NCBI RefSeq assembly: GCF_018860565.1
Contig: NZ_JAHKPS010000029.1
Coordinates: forward strand, 47,018 to 111,017
DNA: 64,000 nt
From: Winogradskyella psychrotolerans
GTDB lineage: Bacteria; Bacteroidota; Bacteroidia; Flavobacteriales; Flavobacteriaceae
Reading direction: 5' to 3'
In this document: positions 36,911 to 45,333 of the stretch, piece by piece
Position numbering within the stretch: position 1 is the stretch's first letter
Layout of the letters: the number at the start of each line of letters is the position of its first letter
Notes under the pieces: model-generated
What the model was told of the DNA's origin: nothing
The model's database searches: none
The model's input: the letters and a program-made list of their open reading frames with translations, nothing else
Made by a program: the position numbers and the translations under genes

Positions 36911-37873
36911 ATGTCAATTCTAGTATATACAGAGTCCGAAAACGGAAAATTTAAAAAAGCGGCTTTAGAAGTCGTGTCTTATGCTAAAGCTGTTGCAGAC
37001 CAAATGGGAACTTCAGTTACAGCAGTTGCTGTTAATGCAGACAACGCAGAAACGCTAGGAAATTATGGTGCGTCTAAAGTACTTTCAATAAAAGATGAAT
37101 CTTTAAATTCATTTAATGCTAAAAAATATGCAGCTGCTATAGAAGGTGCTGCAAAAAACGAAGATGCAAAAGTGGTGGTTATTAGTGCCAGTGCCAACAG
37201 CAAATATTTAGCGCCATTGTTAGCTGTAGGTTTAGAAGCAGGTTATGTTTCTAATGTTATTGCAGTACCATCTAGTGTCTCTCCATTTACAGTGAAACAT
37301 TCCGCGTTTACAAATAAAGCATTTGCCAACACTGAAATAACAACAGATGTGAAAATTGTTGGTTTATCTAATAATTCATTCGGTTTGGTAGAAACGGAAG
37401 GTAGTGCTACTGTAGAAGATTTTTCACCATCAATTCCAGAATCAGGTGTTAAAGTTGAGTCTGTAGATAAAGCTACTGATAAAGTAAGTATTGCTGATGC
37501 CGAAATTGTAGTTTCAGGAGGTAGAGGATTAAAAGGTCCTGAAAATTGGGGTATGGTTGAAGAACTAGCAGAAGTGTTAGGTGCTGCAACAGCATGTTCT
37601 AAACCTGTATCAGATTTAGGTTGGAGACCACATAGCGAGCACGTTGGCCAAACAGGAAAGCCTGTAGCGTCTAATTTGTACATTGCTATAGGTATTTCTG
37701 GTGCTATTCAACATTTAGCAGGTATTAACTCTTCAAAAGTAAAAGTGGTAATTAACACCGATCCTGAGGCACCTTTCTTTAAGGCTGCAGATTACGGAGT
37801 TGTAGGTGATGCATTTGAAGTGGTACCTAAATTAATTGAAAAATTAAAAGCTTTTAAAGCTGCAAACGCATAA
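36911..37873 (+). CDS. etfA: Electron transfer flavoprotein, alpha subunit
   Basis: The 320-residue subunit carries FAD. The C-terminal FAD domain shows GGRGLKGPENW, then HVGQTGKPVASNLYIAIGIS and GAIQHLAG, followed by NTDPEAPFFKAADYGVVGD. Together with EtfB it passes electrons to ETF:quinone oxidoreductase. Length is normal. A MITE-like inverted repeat occupies most of the gap to the next gene. Confidence 0.94.
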   Translation: MSILVYTESENGKFKKAALEVVSYAKAVADQMGTSVTAVAVNADNAETLGNYGASKVLSIKDESLNSFNAKKYAAAIEGAAKNEDAKVVVISASANSKYLAPLLAVGLEAGYVSNVIAVPSSVSPFTVKHSAFTNKAFANTEITTDVKIVGLSNNSFGLVETEGSATVEDFSPSIPESGVKVESVDKATDKVSIADAEIVVSGGRGLKGPENWGMVEELAEVLGAATACSKPVSDLGWRPHSEHVGQTGKPVASNLYIAIGISGAIQHLAGINSSKVKVVINTDPEAPFFKAADYGVVGDAFEVVPKLIEKLKAFKAANA

Positions 37874-37930
37874 TTTTATTACCTTGTAATATTAAATGCC
37901 AATTCACAAAAAATTAGATGCGGTATTAAT

Positions 37931-38044
37931 GAGGACTGTTTAAATTTAGATTCTTCTTATTCGCTTGCGTTTTATCGAAAGTATAGAGGAAATTAACCAA
38001 ATCTGCACAATGCAGTTGGTAAAGTCCAAATTTAAACAGTTCTT
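37931..38044. repeat. MITE-like element with 13-bp perfect inverted arms
   Basis: ACTGTTTAAATTT (37935-37947) is inverted at 38028-38040, with partial pairing extending both ways to about 20 bp per arm. The interior is 80 bp. The whole is 114 bp and fills the etfA-bifunctional nuclease gap. No target-site duplication is clear. On the minus strand one frame stays open across it, which could be a remnant of coding sequence. It resembles a non-autonomous transposable palindrome; a structured RNA is the alternative. Confidence 0.45.
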
Positions 38045-38059
38045 TGTGTTTTATAAATT

Positions 38060-38677
38060 ATGAGTTTAGTTCGTTTAAATATCAAAGGCATCTCCTATAG
38101 TCAAACCCAGAATGGTGCTTACGCTTTAATACTTAATGAAGTAGATGGTGATCGGAAACTACCAATTGTAATTGGTGCTTTTGAGGCGCAGTCTATTGCT
38201 ATTGCTTTAGAAAAAGAGATTAGACCTCCGCGTCCACTTACACATGATTTATTTAAAAACTTTGCCGACCGATTTGATATTGTTGTTAAGCAAGTCATTA
38301 TTCATAAGTTGGTTGATGGTGTGTTTTATTCAAGTTTAATTTGCGAACGCGATAAAATTGAAGAAATTATAGATGCCAGAACGAGCGATGCTATTGCATT
38401 AGCCTTACGTTTTCAGGCACCAATTTTTACTTACAAAAATATTTTAGATAAAGCAGGAATCTATCTTAAAGTCAATCCTAAAAAGGAAGACGATGAAGAG
38501 CAAGATAGTATTCTTGTTGACGACCTTATTGTTGAAGAAATTGAAGCTGCATCTGCAGAACAAGAAGGTTATAAAAATAAATCTCTCGAAGAACTTAATA
38601 ATCTCTTAGAAGAGGCGGTTAATAATGAAGATTATGAAATGGCTGCCAAAATAAGAGACGAAATTTCTAAACGCTAA
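38060..38677 (+). CDS. Bifunctional nuclease (BFN/DUF151) with UVR motif
   Basis: The 205-residue protein has a DUF151 domain (about 1-135), with KLPIVIGAFEAQSIAIALE and the conserved DARTSDAIALALR. A C-terminal UVR-like helical hairpin follows (about 170-205: LEELNNLLEEAVNNEDYEMAAKIRDEI). Plant and bacterial BFN homologues have DNase and RNase activity. The UVR motif mediates protein contacts in UvrB, UvrC and ClpC. It precedes the nucleoside transporter gene by 16 bp, so the two may form a nucleic acid/nucleoside scavenging pair (inference). Confidence 0.88.
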   Translation: MSLVRLNIKGISYSQTQNGAYALILNEVDGDRKLPIVIGAFEAQSIAIALEKEIRPPRPLTHDLFKNFADRFDIVVKQVIIHKLVDGVFYSSLICERDKIEEIIDARTSDAIALALRFQAPIFTYKNILDKAGIYLKVNPKKEDDEEQDSILVDDLIVEEIEAASAEQEGYKNKSLEELNNLLEEAVNNEDYEMAAKIRDEISKR

Positions 38678-38693
38678 CTAACACTTATTACAT

Positions 38694-40415
38694 ATGAATC
38701 AGTTTTTCAAGGCTTTTCTAGCTATTTTTCTAGGGCTTTCGTCAATAACAGCACAAGAACTTGAAAAAACATGGGAGTCTACAGATTCTGAAAGTATGTA
38801 TACGACTTTGGAGTTCAACAAAGGAGAATTCAATTTTTCTTCTAATATGGTTGATGACTTACAAGGAGATTATATGTACCAAAATAGTTTGCTGGTACTG
38901 TATAAAAACGATTCGTTAAATACCATAGAAAGGTATAAAATTAGAGAACTTACAGATTCCACTTTAGTCTTCTCAGGGAAAGAGATGCAGTTCAATTTTG
39001 TGTCTGCTAAAGAAAAAGAAGTAGAGATTGTTGTAACGCCTAGTGTAATTACAAATGAGATTATACCAAATCAAGGCTTTTCTTTTAACAGTTTGTGGAG
39101 AGGAATTCTAGGGATGATGACTCTAATTTTTATTGCGTTTTTATTTAGTAGTAATCGTAGAGCTATCAATTGGAAAACTGTAGGTATTGGATTATTGTTT
39201 CAATTAATTATTGCTATTGGTGTTTTAAAAATAGATTTTGTAAAAACCGCGTTTGAATTTATAGGACAAGGGTTTATTGCTATCCTTGGGTTTACGCAAG
39301 CAGGTAGTGAATTTCTATTTGGAGGGATGTTAGATATTAATTCCTTCGGTTTTATTTTTGCTTTTCAAGTTTTACCAACCATTATATTCTTCTCAGCTTT
39401 AACATCGGTATTGTTCTATTTAGGGTTGATTCAGAAAGTCGTAAAAGGTATGGGATGGTTGTTGTCTAAAGTTTTAGGGATTTCTGGTCCAGAAAGCTTA
39501 AGTGTTGCAGGTAATATTTTCTTAGGTCAGACGGAAGCTCCATTACTTATTAAGGCGTATTTAGAAAAAATGAATAAGTCTGAAATTCTCCTAGTTATGA
39601 TTGGTGGAATGGCAACAGTTGCAGGTGCTGTATTAGCGGCTTACATTGGCTTTTTAGGCGGTGAAGATGAAGCTTTACAATTGTTTTATGCCAAGCATTT
39701 ATTAGCTGCATCGGTTATGGCTGCACCAGGAGCTATTGTGATTTCAAAAATATTATTTCCGCAAACGGAAGAAGTTAATACAGATGTTGCTGTCTCTCAA
39801 GAAAAAATTGGTTCTAATATTTTAGAGGCTATTGCCAACGGAACAACTGAAGGACTAAGATTGGCGGTTAATGTAGGTGCGATGCTATTAGTATTCGTTG
39901 CCTTTATTGCCATGATAAATGGAATTCTTGGTGGTATTGCCGGTTTTGATGGATTTACAGTTGAATTCCTAAATATAGATTGGCATTTTAGATCTTTAAA
40001 TGAAATTATAGAAGCTAATACGCCATATAAAAGTTTATCCTTAGAGTTTCTTTTGGGTTACTTATTTGCTCCGTTAATGTGGTTAATTGGTGTGGCATCA
40101 GAAGATATGGCACTTATGGGGCAGTTGCTTGGGATTAAATTAGCCGCAAGTGAGTTTATTGGTTACATACAATTAGCAGATTTAAAAAATGCGGCAAATG
40201 CAACGCATCTAACGTACGAGAAGTCTATTATTATGGCAACTTATATGCTTTGTGGATTTGCTAATTTTGCTTCTATAGGAATTCAAATAGGTGGTATTGG
40301 GTCTTTAGCACCAGGACAGCGTAAGCAATTATCTAAATTTGGAATGAAAGCTTTAATAGGCGGAACGATTGCTTCTTTGATTTCAGCGACAATTGCTGGG
40401 ATGATAATAGGGTAA
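38694..40415 (+). CDS. Concentrative nucleoside transporter with secreted N-terminal domain
   Basis: The 573-residue protein has a signal peptide (ending ITAQ, about residue 20) and an extracytoplasmic beta-rich domain (about 21-130). The CNT transporter domain follows (about 135-573), with RRAINWKTVGIGLLFQ, GNIFLGQTEAPLLI, and the ANFASIGIQIGGIG motif near the C-terminus. CNT proteins import nucleosides with Na+ or H+. Typical NupC proteins are about 400 residues, so the extra 130-residue lipocalin-like domain is a fusion. thyA lies downstream but behind a terminator. Confidence 0.88.
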   Translation: MNQFFKAFLAIFLGLSSITAQELEKTWESTDSESMYTTLEFNKGEFNFSSNMVDDLQGDYMYQNSLLVLYKNDSLNTIERYKIRELTDSTLVFSGKEMQFNFVSAKEKEVEIVVTPSVITNEIIPNQGFSFNSLWRGILGMMTLIFIAFLFSSNRRAINWKTVGIGLLFQLIIAIGVLKIDFVKTAFEFIGQGFIAILGFTQAGSEFLFGGMLDINSFGFIFAFQVLPTIIFFSALTSVLFYLGLIQKVVKGMGWLLSKVLGISGPESLSVAGNIFLGQTEAPLLIKAYLEKMNKSEILLVMIGGMATVAGAVLAAYIGFLGGEDEALQLFYAKHLLAASVMAAPGAIVISKILFPQTEEVNTDVAVSQEKIGSNILEAIANGTTEGLRLAVNVGAMLLVFVAFIAMINGILGGIAGFDGFTVEFLNIDWHFRSLNEIIEANTPYKSLSLEFLLGYLFAPLMWLIGVASEDMALMGQLLGIKLAASEFIGYIQLADLKNAANATHLTYEKSIIMATYMLCGFANFASIGIQIGGIGSLAPGQRKQLSKFGMKALIGGTIASLISATIAGMIIG

Positions 40416-40477
40416 ATTTATTCCTTTGAAAAAAAGGAATCTTATAATTTATAGTTAATAACTTTTTATATAATAAG

Positions 40478-40510
40478 AAGCTTCAAGTTACATGATTTGA
40501 AGCTTTTTTT
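40478..40510 (+). terminator. Rho-independent terminator after the nucleoside transporter gene
   Basis: A 9-bp stem (AAGCTTCAA 40478-40486 / TTGAAGCTT 40497-40505) is followed by a T-run, 63 bp past the stop codon. Confidence 0.88.
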
Positions 40511-40528
40511 TATTTTCGTAAATCATCA

Positions 40529-40548
40529 CACTGAGCACGGTGAAAGTG
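40529..40548. repeat. Degenerate CACTGAGC-type palindromic repeat
   Basis: CACTGAGC and its imperfect inverse GTGAAAGTG resemble the CACTGAGCxxxGTCGAAGTG intergenic repeat I recall from Flavobacteria. It matches the GCTGAGCAGAG core at 36809-36819. It lies between the nucleoside transporter terminator and thyA. Confidence 0.4.
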
Positions 40549-40587
40549 TAAATTAGCATCAAAAACATAGTTTAATTTAATGAGATT

Positions 40588-40601
40588 CCTGCGTTAGCAG
40601 G
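40588..40601. repeat. CCTGC/GCAGG palindrome just upstream of thyA
   Basis: CCTGC (40588-40592) and GCAGG (40597-40601) with loop GTTA, preceded by GAGATT, match the widespread ATTCCTGC...GCAGGA intergenic palindrome. It ends nine bases before the thyA ATG and so could affect translation. Confidence 0.5.
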
Positions 40602-40609
40602 ACTTACGT

Positions 40610-41434
40610 ATGAAGCAATATCACGATTTAGTAAAGCACGTTTTAACAGAAGGCAACGAAAAAGGCGATAGAACAGGAACAGGTACAACAAGTGTTTTTG
40701 GGTATCAAATGCGTTTCGATTTAAGCGAAGGTTTTCCAATGGTTACAACCAAAAAACTGCATTTAAAGTCTATTATATACGAATTGCTTTGGTTCTTAAA
40801 AGGGGATACCAATATTAAATATCTCAACGATAATGGAGTAAGAATTTGGAATGAATGGGCTGATAAAAATGGAGATTTAGGACCTGTTTACGGACATCAA
40901 TGGAGAAATTGGGCAAGTGAAGAAATAGACCAGATTAAAGAAGTTATAACAACTTTAAAAAATAATCCAAACAGCAGAAGAATGTTGGTTTCAGCTTGGA
41001 ACCCTTCAGTTTTACCAGATACGTCTAAATCATTTTCAGAGAATGTGGCTAATGGTAAGGCGGCTTTACCACCATGTCATGCCTTTTTTCAGTTTTACGT
41101 AGCAGATGGGAAATTGTCTTGTCAGCTTTACCAACGTAGTGCAGATATCTTTTTAGGTGTGCCTTTCAATATTGGATCTTACGCTTTGTTTACAATGATG
41201 ATGGCTCAGGTTTGTGGCTATGAAGCAGGAGATTTTATTCACACTTTTGGTGATGCACATATTTACAATAACCATAAGGAACAGCTAGAATTACAATTGT
41301 CTAGAGATATTAGACCATTGCCTAAAATGATTTTAAACCCTGAAATAAAAGATATTTTCGACTTTAAATTTGAAGATTTTACATTGGTCGATTACAATCC
41401 GCATCCACATATTAAAGGTAAAGTTGCCGTTTAA
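40610..41434 (+). CDS. thyA: Thymidylate synthase
   Basis: The 274-residue enzyme methylates dUMP to dTMP using methylene-tetrahydrofolate. Cys156 in [12 protein letters not shown] is the nucleophile, [10 protein letters not shown] contains the phosphate-binding Arg, and [10 protein letters not shown] closes the protein as in E. coli. About ten residues longer than E. coli ThyA, from a loop at about 138-150 ([13 protein letters not shown]). Dihydrofolate produced here is regenerated by the DHFR encoded 1.1 kb downstream. Confidence 0.96.
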   Translation: MKQYHDLVKHVLTEGNEKGDRTGTGTTSVFGYQMRFDLSEGFPMVTTKKLHLKSIIYELLWFLKGDTNIKYLNDNGVRIWNEWADKNGDLGPVYGHQWRNWASEEIDQIKEVITTLKNNPNSRRMLVSAWNPSVLPDTSKSFSENVANGKAALPPCHAFFQFYVADGKLSCQLYQRSADIFLGVPFNIGSYALFTMMMAQVCGYEAGDFIHTFGDAHIYNNHKEQLELQLSRDIRPLPKMILNPEIKDIFDFKFEDFTLVDYNPHPHIKGKVAV

Positions 41435-41443
41435 ATTTTCTCT

Positions 41444-41857
41444 ATGAAATTATTTGTATTTGTTATGGCCTTTCTTTGCAGCTTATCTTTAAGTGCGCAA
41501 GAACCAGAGGATGGTACGTATCCTGTTTTTAGAAGTTGCAAACAAGAATTAAGTTTCGAGGAGACTAAAAAGTGTACATCTGATAAAATCATGGATTATA
41601 TCAAATTGAGCTTTAACTACGAATTAGCAGATAAAGTCTTTCCAACGGATTTAACCACCGAATTCTTTGTAGAATTTACCATTAATAAAAAAGGTAAAAC
41701 AGAACAAATTAATGTAAAAGCACATCATAAAGCTATTGCTATAGATGTGATTCAGCTGATAAAACGTATGCCTAGATTTAAGGCGCCAGGAACCGTTAAA
41801 GGAAAGCCTGTAGATACACGCTTTGCTTGTTTGATGACGGTTAGATTGTTAGGATAA
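41444..41857 (+). CDS. Small secreted TonB C-terminal-like protein
   Basis: The 137-residue protein has a signal peptide (about 1-18, ending SLSAQ). The region 65-130 (EFFVEFTINKKGKTEQINVKAHH...RMPRFKAPGTVKGKPVDTRF) has the VxFxIxxxGxxxxxxV and final P..F.PG...GxPV pattern of TonB C-terminal/energy transducer domains. There is no membrane anchor, so it is not a normal TonB. It begins 10 bp after thyA and shares a bidirectional terminator. Confidence 0.75.
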   Translation: MKLFVFVMAFLCSLSLSAQEPEDGTYPVFRSCKQELSFEETKKCTSDKIMDYIKLSFNYELADKVFPTDLTTEFFVEFTINKKGKTEQINVKAHHKAIAIDVIQLIKRMPRFKAPGTVKGKPVDTRFACLMTVRLLG

Positions 41858-41860
41858 AAG

Positions 41861-41894
41861 AAAAAGCGTCTCAAACTAAATTGAGACGCTTTTT
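41861..41894. terminator. Bidirectional terminator
   Basis: A perfect 14-bp stem (AAAAAGCGTCTCAA 41861-41874 / TTGAGACGCTTTTT 41881-41894) with a 6-base loop, between the convergent TonB-like and CBM48-like genes. Confidence 0.92.
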
Positions 41895-41916
41895 TTATGT
41901 TTTTTATAGAAAAGTC

Positions 41917-42216
41917 TTATAGATTGATTACGCAATTTTCTTCCCCTGCAAATTCATTATAAGCATAAGAATCAGCCTCGTCGTCATTAATATAAGCTCC
42001 ATCAATAAGGTATCTGAATTCGTAAGAATTATCACGTGCTAAATTAACAGTGCCTTTAAAGGTTCCGTTTTTTAATTTCTTTAATTTAGTCGCTTTTGTA
42101 GTATCCCACTGGTTAAAGCTTCCTACAACTGCTACATTTTTAGCCGCTTCTGCAGGGACAGAAAATGTTACCTTACAAACGGGCTTACTTTTTAAATACT
42201 GCTTTTTAATTGCCAT
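41917..42216 (-). CDS. Isoamylase early-set/CBM48-like glycogen-binding protein
   Basis: The 99-residue protein consists almost entirely of one AMPK/CBM48-type beta sandwich: KVTFSVPAEAAKNVAVVGSF, then NQWD, then GTFKGTVNL and YEFRYLIDG. The FNQWD and YEFRYLIDG motifs bind alpha-glucans in AMPK beta subunits. There is no enzyme domain or signal peptide, so it is a standalone cytoplasmic domain. No glycogen genes are nearby and its partner is unknown. Confidence 0.88.
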   Translation of the reverse strand: MAIKKQYLKSKPVCKVTFSVPAEAAKNVAVVGSFNQWDTTKATKLKKLKNGTFKGTVNLARDNSYEFRYLIDGAYINDDEADSYAYNEFAGEENCVINL

Positions 42217-42455
42217 AATAATAGATTTAATTACAATACAAAAATATAAAAGAATAGCGCATATAATATTGATTAAGTGCTTAAAAGCTAAAGAATTATC
42301 GATTTCATAAAATTGCCATTAATTTTTATTTAGAATGTAAAATATGAACACTTAATTTATTGGATTGTTAGTGTTAAGCGGAATTGCTTGGTGGCTGATT
42401 ATCAATGATATCGTTTTCGTTAGAAGCTTTTCTTCAAAGTCTTTAATTCACAATA

Positions 42456-42484
42456 TTGATTTACTAAAAAAACAAGTATCTTTA
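42456..42484 (+). promoter_or_regulatory. Promoter for the DHFR gene
   Basis: TTG (42456-42458), an 18-base spacer and TATCTTTA (42477-42484) match TTG-N17..23-TAnnTTTG with one mismatch. It lies 18 bp before the ATG at 42503, so the leader is very short. Confidence 0.6.
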
Positions 42485-42502
42485 TCTTATTAAATTACGA
42501 TT

Positions 42503-43435
42503 ATGTTTGGTAAGAAAAAACAGGTTTCAACTATAGATAAAGATCAGTTAGAGCTTATAGAAAACGCTCAAAAACGCATAAAACAAAAAAAGCGTTTGTA
42601 TATTCATTTTGTTGTATTCTTAATTGGTGCTGTCTTTTTAATTGTGGCCAATACTGTTTTAGGTATTAAAAAAGATTTTAAGATTGCAGGTATTGATTGG
42701 TTTGTGTATGCTATAATTGCATGGTTCTTTTTATTTATTTACCACTTTGTGAGTGTTTTTATAACCAATAAATTTATGGGTAAGGACTGGGAGAAGCAAC
42801 AACTAGAAAAGTTAGTTAGCGCACAACAGGTACGTATTGATCAATTGAAGCAGAACTTTCTAAAGGAAGAGACTAAAATAGCGCAGACCCAAGCTTACAA
42901 CGAAGCTAAAAATTTGCCTAAAGCTCCAGGGAAAAAAAAATCTAGCGAATTAACTATTATTGTTGCTGCAGGAGAAAATAATGCTATCGGAAAAGACAAT
43001 GATTTAATTTGGCATTTAAGTGACGATCTTAAGCGATTTAAATCCTTAACCAACGGTCATCATATTATTATGGGACGCAAAACGTTTGAAAGTTTTCCAA
43101 AACCACTACCTAACAGAACGCATATTGTTATTACACGACAGGAAGATTATAAAGCGCCAAGTGGAGTAATTATAGTCAATTCATTAGAAGATGCTCTTGA
43201 TGCTGCAAGACTAGACAAACAACCTTTTATTATTGGAGGTGGGGAAATCTATAAACAAGCTATGCCTTTAGTTGATAAAATTGAAATTACACGTGTTCAC
43301 TCTGAATTTAAAGATGCTGACACTTTTTTTCCTGAGATAGACAAATCTAAATGGCAAGAAGTGAACAGAACGACTCATGAGGTTGACGAGAAGCATGCCT
43401 TTGCGTTTTCTTTTATTACCTATTTAAAAGTATAG
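42503..43435 (+). CDS. Dihydrofolate reductase with N-terminal 2TM membrane anchor
   Basis: The 310-residue protein has an N-terminal 2TM domain with helices at about 32-54 and 65-88, both ends predicted cytoplasmic. A charged linker or coiled-coil follows (about 93-145, with KKK at 144-146), then a complete DHFR domain (149-310). In the DHFR part AIGKDNDLIWHLSDDL holds Asp175, equivalent to E. coli Asp27. MGRKTFESF and IIGGGEIY are the NADPH-binding motifs. It reduces dihydrofolate to tetrahydrofolate, in this case at the membrane surface. The frame is continuous, with no internal stop. Standard DHFRs lack the anchor. Confidence 0.92.
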   Translation: MFGKKKQVSTIDKDQLELIENAQKRIKQKKRLYIHFVVFLIGAVFLIVANTVLGIKKDFKIAGIDWFVYAIIAWFFLFIYHFVSVFITNKFMGKDWEKQQLEKLVSAQQVRIDQLKQNFLKEETKIAQTQAYNEAKNLPKAPGKKKSSELTIIVAAGENNAIGKDNDLIWHLSDDLKRFKSLTNGHHIIMGRKTFESFPKPLPNRTHIVITRQEDYKAPSGVIIVNSLEDALDAARLDKQPFIIGGGEIYKQAMPLVDKIEITRVHSEFKDADTFFPEIDKSKWQEVNRTTHEVDEKHAFAFSFITYLKV

Positions 43436-43458
43436 AAATGTATGTTTATACAACCTAA

Positions 43459-43491
43459 AACACCCTAACTAAAATAATTAGTTAGGGTGTT
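43459..43491. terminator. Bidirectional terminator between DHFR and metK genes
   Basis: A perfect 14-bp stem (AACACCCTAACTAA / TTAGTTAGGGTGTT) with a 5-base loop and T-run. It serves DHFR on the plus strand and may end metK on the minus strand. Confidence 0.9.
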
Positions 43492-43521
43492 TTTGTGAAA
43501 TTTTATAAAGTCTATTTAGTT

Positions 43522-44775
43522 TTAAATATCAAAAGCAGCTTTTACTTTATCTACGTAATCTAACTTTTCCCAAGTAAACAATTCTACATCTAAAGTTATA
43601 GGTTCTCCATTTGGTTGTTCAAAGGTTTTACTTACAACTTCGTTTGTTCTTCCCATATGTCCATAAGCAGCGGTTTCGCTATACATTGGTTGACGTAGTT
43701 TTAGTCGTTCTTCTATTGCTGCTGGTCGCATATCAAAAAGCTGTTCTACTTTTTTAGCAATCTCACCATCTGTTAAGTTAAAAGGGCAAGTGCCGTATGT
43801 ATCTATAAAAATTCCCATTGGTTCTACAACACCAATAGCATAAGATACTTGCACTAATATTTCTTCACATAATCCAGCTGCAACTAAATTTTTTGCAATA
43901 TGCCTGGTCGCATACGCTGCACTTCTGTCTACTTTACTTGGGTCTTTTCCAGAGAATGCACCTCCACCATGGGCACCTTTTCCTCCATAAGTATCAACAA
44001 TAATCTTACGACCTGTTAAGCCTGTATCTCCATGCGGTCCGCCAATAACAAATTTACCAGTTGGATTAATGTGGTAAGTTATATCATCATTAAATAATAA
44101 TTGGATGTGTTCTGGTAAGTTCGCAACTACTCTTGGAATCAATATTTCAACAATATCTTTTCTAATTTTAGCTAACATTTTATCTTCTGCATCAAAATCA
44201 TCATGCTGTGTAGAGACTACAATAGAATCTATACGTTGAGGTGTATTGTCATCGCTATATTCAATTGTTACTTGACTTTTAGAATCTGGGCGTAAATAGG
44301 TGATATCTTTATTTTCGCGACGTAATTCTGCCAATGCTTTTAAAATTCTATGCGATAAATCTAAGGCCAAAGGCATATAGTTATCGGTTTCGTTTGTTGC
44401 GTAGCCAAACATCATTCCTTGGTCGCCAGCGCCTTGTTCTTCTTTGGTTGCTCTATCAACACCGCGATTTATGTCTTCTGATTGTTCGTGTATTGCTGAA
44501 AATACTCCACAAGAATTGCCATCAAACATATAGGCACTTTTAGTATAACCTATTTTGTTTATGGTATCTCTTGCAATTTTCTGAACATCTAAATACGTAT
44601 TCGATTTTACTTCACCTGCAAGCACTACTTGTCCTGTGGTTACTAAGGTTTCGCAAGCGACTTTAGATTCTGGGTCAAAGGCTAAAAAATTATCAATTAA
44701 AGCATCACTAATTTGATCTGCTACTTTGTCTGGATGGCCTTCAGAAACACTTTCTGAGGTAAATAAATATGGCAT
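43522..44775 (-). CDS. metK: S-adenosylmethionine synthetase
   Basis: The 417-residue enzyme makes SAM from methionine and [23 protein letters not shown] is the N-terminal signature, [12 protein letters not shown] the ATP-binding motif, and [18 protein letters not shown] the phosphate-binding loop. Length is slightly above the 384 residues of E. coli, which is common in Bacteroidota. It is preceded by a riboswitch-like leader of about 190 bases (44967-44776), so it is probably feedback-regulated by its product. Confidence 0.96.
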   Translation of the reverse strand: MPYLFTSESVSEGHPDKVADQISDALIDNFLAFDPESKVACETLVTTGQVVLAGEVKSNTYLDVQKIARDTINKIGYTKSAYMFDGNSCGVFSAIHEQSEDINRGVDRATKEEQGAGDQGMMFGYATNETDNYMPLALDLSHRILKALAELRRENKDITYLRPDSKSQVTIEYSDDNTPQRIDSIVVSTQHDDFDAEDKMLAKIRKDIVEILIPRVVANLPEHIQLLFNDDITYHINPTGKFVIGGPHGDTGLTGRKIIVDTYGGKGAHGGGAFSGKDPSKVDRSAAYATRHIAKNLVAAGLCEEILVQVSYAIGVVEPMGIFIDTYGTCPFNLTDGEIAKKVEQLFDMRPAAIEERLKLRQPMYSETAAYGHMGRTNEVVSKTFEQPNGEPITLDVELFTWEKLDYVDKVKAAFDI

Positions 44776-44847
44776 AAATTCCTATGTTTAGGTTATGGTT
44801 ATTTGCTGAAAAACTTAGATTACAAGTCGCTAGAGAAGTACATAACT

Positions 44848-44960
44848 TACTGCTTTAGCATTTTTTATTCTGAAATAATTTCAGAATCTGCTCTTTAAAG
44901 AACAGGTACTGAAAATGGTTTCAGTACTAGAGGTTGCAATCAGACAAATTTTTCCTCTTA
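44848..44960 (-). ncRNA. Probable SAM-II-type riboswitch in the metK leader, with inserted hairpins
   Basis: Read on the minus strand, P1 is AGAGG (44958-44954) with CCTCT (44933-44929). The loop contains TTTGTC-T-GATTGCAA, which parallels the SAM-II core TTTAAC-CG-TATTGCAA. The distal strand GCTAAAGC (44859-44852) parallels the SAM-II GCTAAAAA, and its GCTAAA can pair with TTTGTC much as in SAM-II, giving the pseudoknot. Between the halves are three hairpins (44927-44906, 44905-44888, 44887-44867). The metK ATG is 73-77 bases further on. SAM-II RNAs with long loops are known in Bacteroidota as I recall. Confidence 0.65.
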
Positions 44961-44973
44961 AATTTTAATAAGG

Positions 44974-44981
44974 CAAAAGTA
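44974..44981 (-). promoter_or_regulatory. -7 element of the metK promoter
   Basis: A perfect TACTTTTG on the minus strand predicts transcription start near 44967, just before the first strand of the riboswitch-like structure. No TTG at 17-23 bases upstream is seen, so the -33 element is weak. Confidence 0.5.
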
Positions 44982-45169
44982 GAAAAATTAAATGGAATGA
45001 AGATTTAATAACGTAATTAAGTTAGATTTCTTGTTTGTAAATTAGAGAATTAATTCTGTGTATAATATTAATTAAGCACAGAAATAGATAACTATTTCTT
45101 AGGCTTTAATTAACAAACAAAAAGACTTTTAATGAGATATTTGTACTGTATTATTAAGCCTCAGAAAAG

Positions 45170-45268
45170 ATGAAATTAATTAAAAAGCATAAGTCAGATT
45201 TTAAATTTGCAGTGCAAATTGTGTTGCTAACAGTTGTTTCTTTGCTAGCGTCACTTTTTGTGTCATAG
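45170..45268 (+). CDS. Possible 32-residue single-span membrane peptide
   Basis: An ATG-initiated frame of 32 codons has a basic N-terminus (MKLIKKHKSDFKF) followed by a hydrophobic stretch (AVQIVLLTVVSLLASLFVS) and a TAG stop. The charge pattern fits a small membrane protein with the N-terminus inside. There is no strong ribosome binding site, as is normal here. It is preceded about 30 bp upstream by GATATTTG, close to the -7 consensus. Chance occurrence in AT-rich DNA is possible. Confidence 0.35.
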   Translation: MKLIKKHKSDFKFAVQIVLLTVVSLLASLFVS

Positions 45269-45333
45269 TTTAGATTTTAGAATACAATTATTAATTGTAT
45301 TTATTGATTATTTTTGCTGCTCAATAATAGTCA

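Larger units (their letters stand above)
44776..45333. other. 558-bp divergent region between metK and the PagL-like gene
   Basis: The left half is the metK leader with the riboswitch-like structure and its -7 box. The right half holds a possible 32-codon membrane peptide gene (45170-45268) and an AT-rich upstream region of the PagL-like gene. Nothing else is recognisable. Confidence 0.6.

Noticed and set aside
37243..37683. 146-codon minus-strand frame opposite etfA
   Set aside because: Long but fully antisense to a well-supported gene, with Ser/Thr/Pro-rich shadow composition.
42365..42493. Open frame of 42 codons from a TTG, with a hydrophobic LLVLSGIAWWLIIND start, before the DHFR gene
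   Set aside because: It has no ATG, overlaps the DHFR promoter, and has no supporting motif; it may be a decayed gene fragment or chance.
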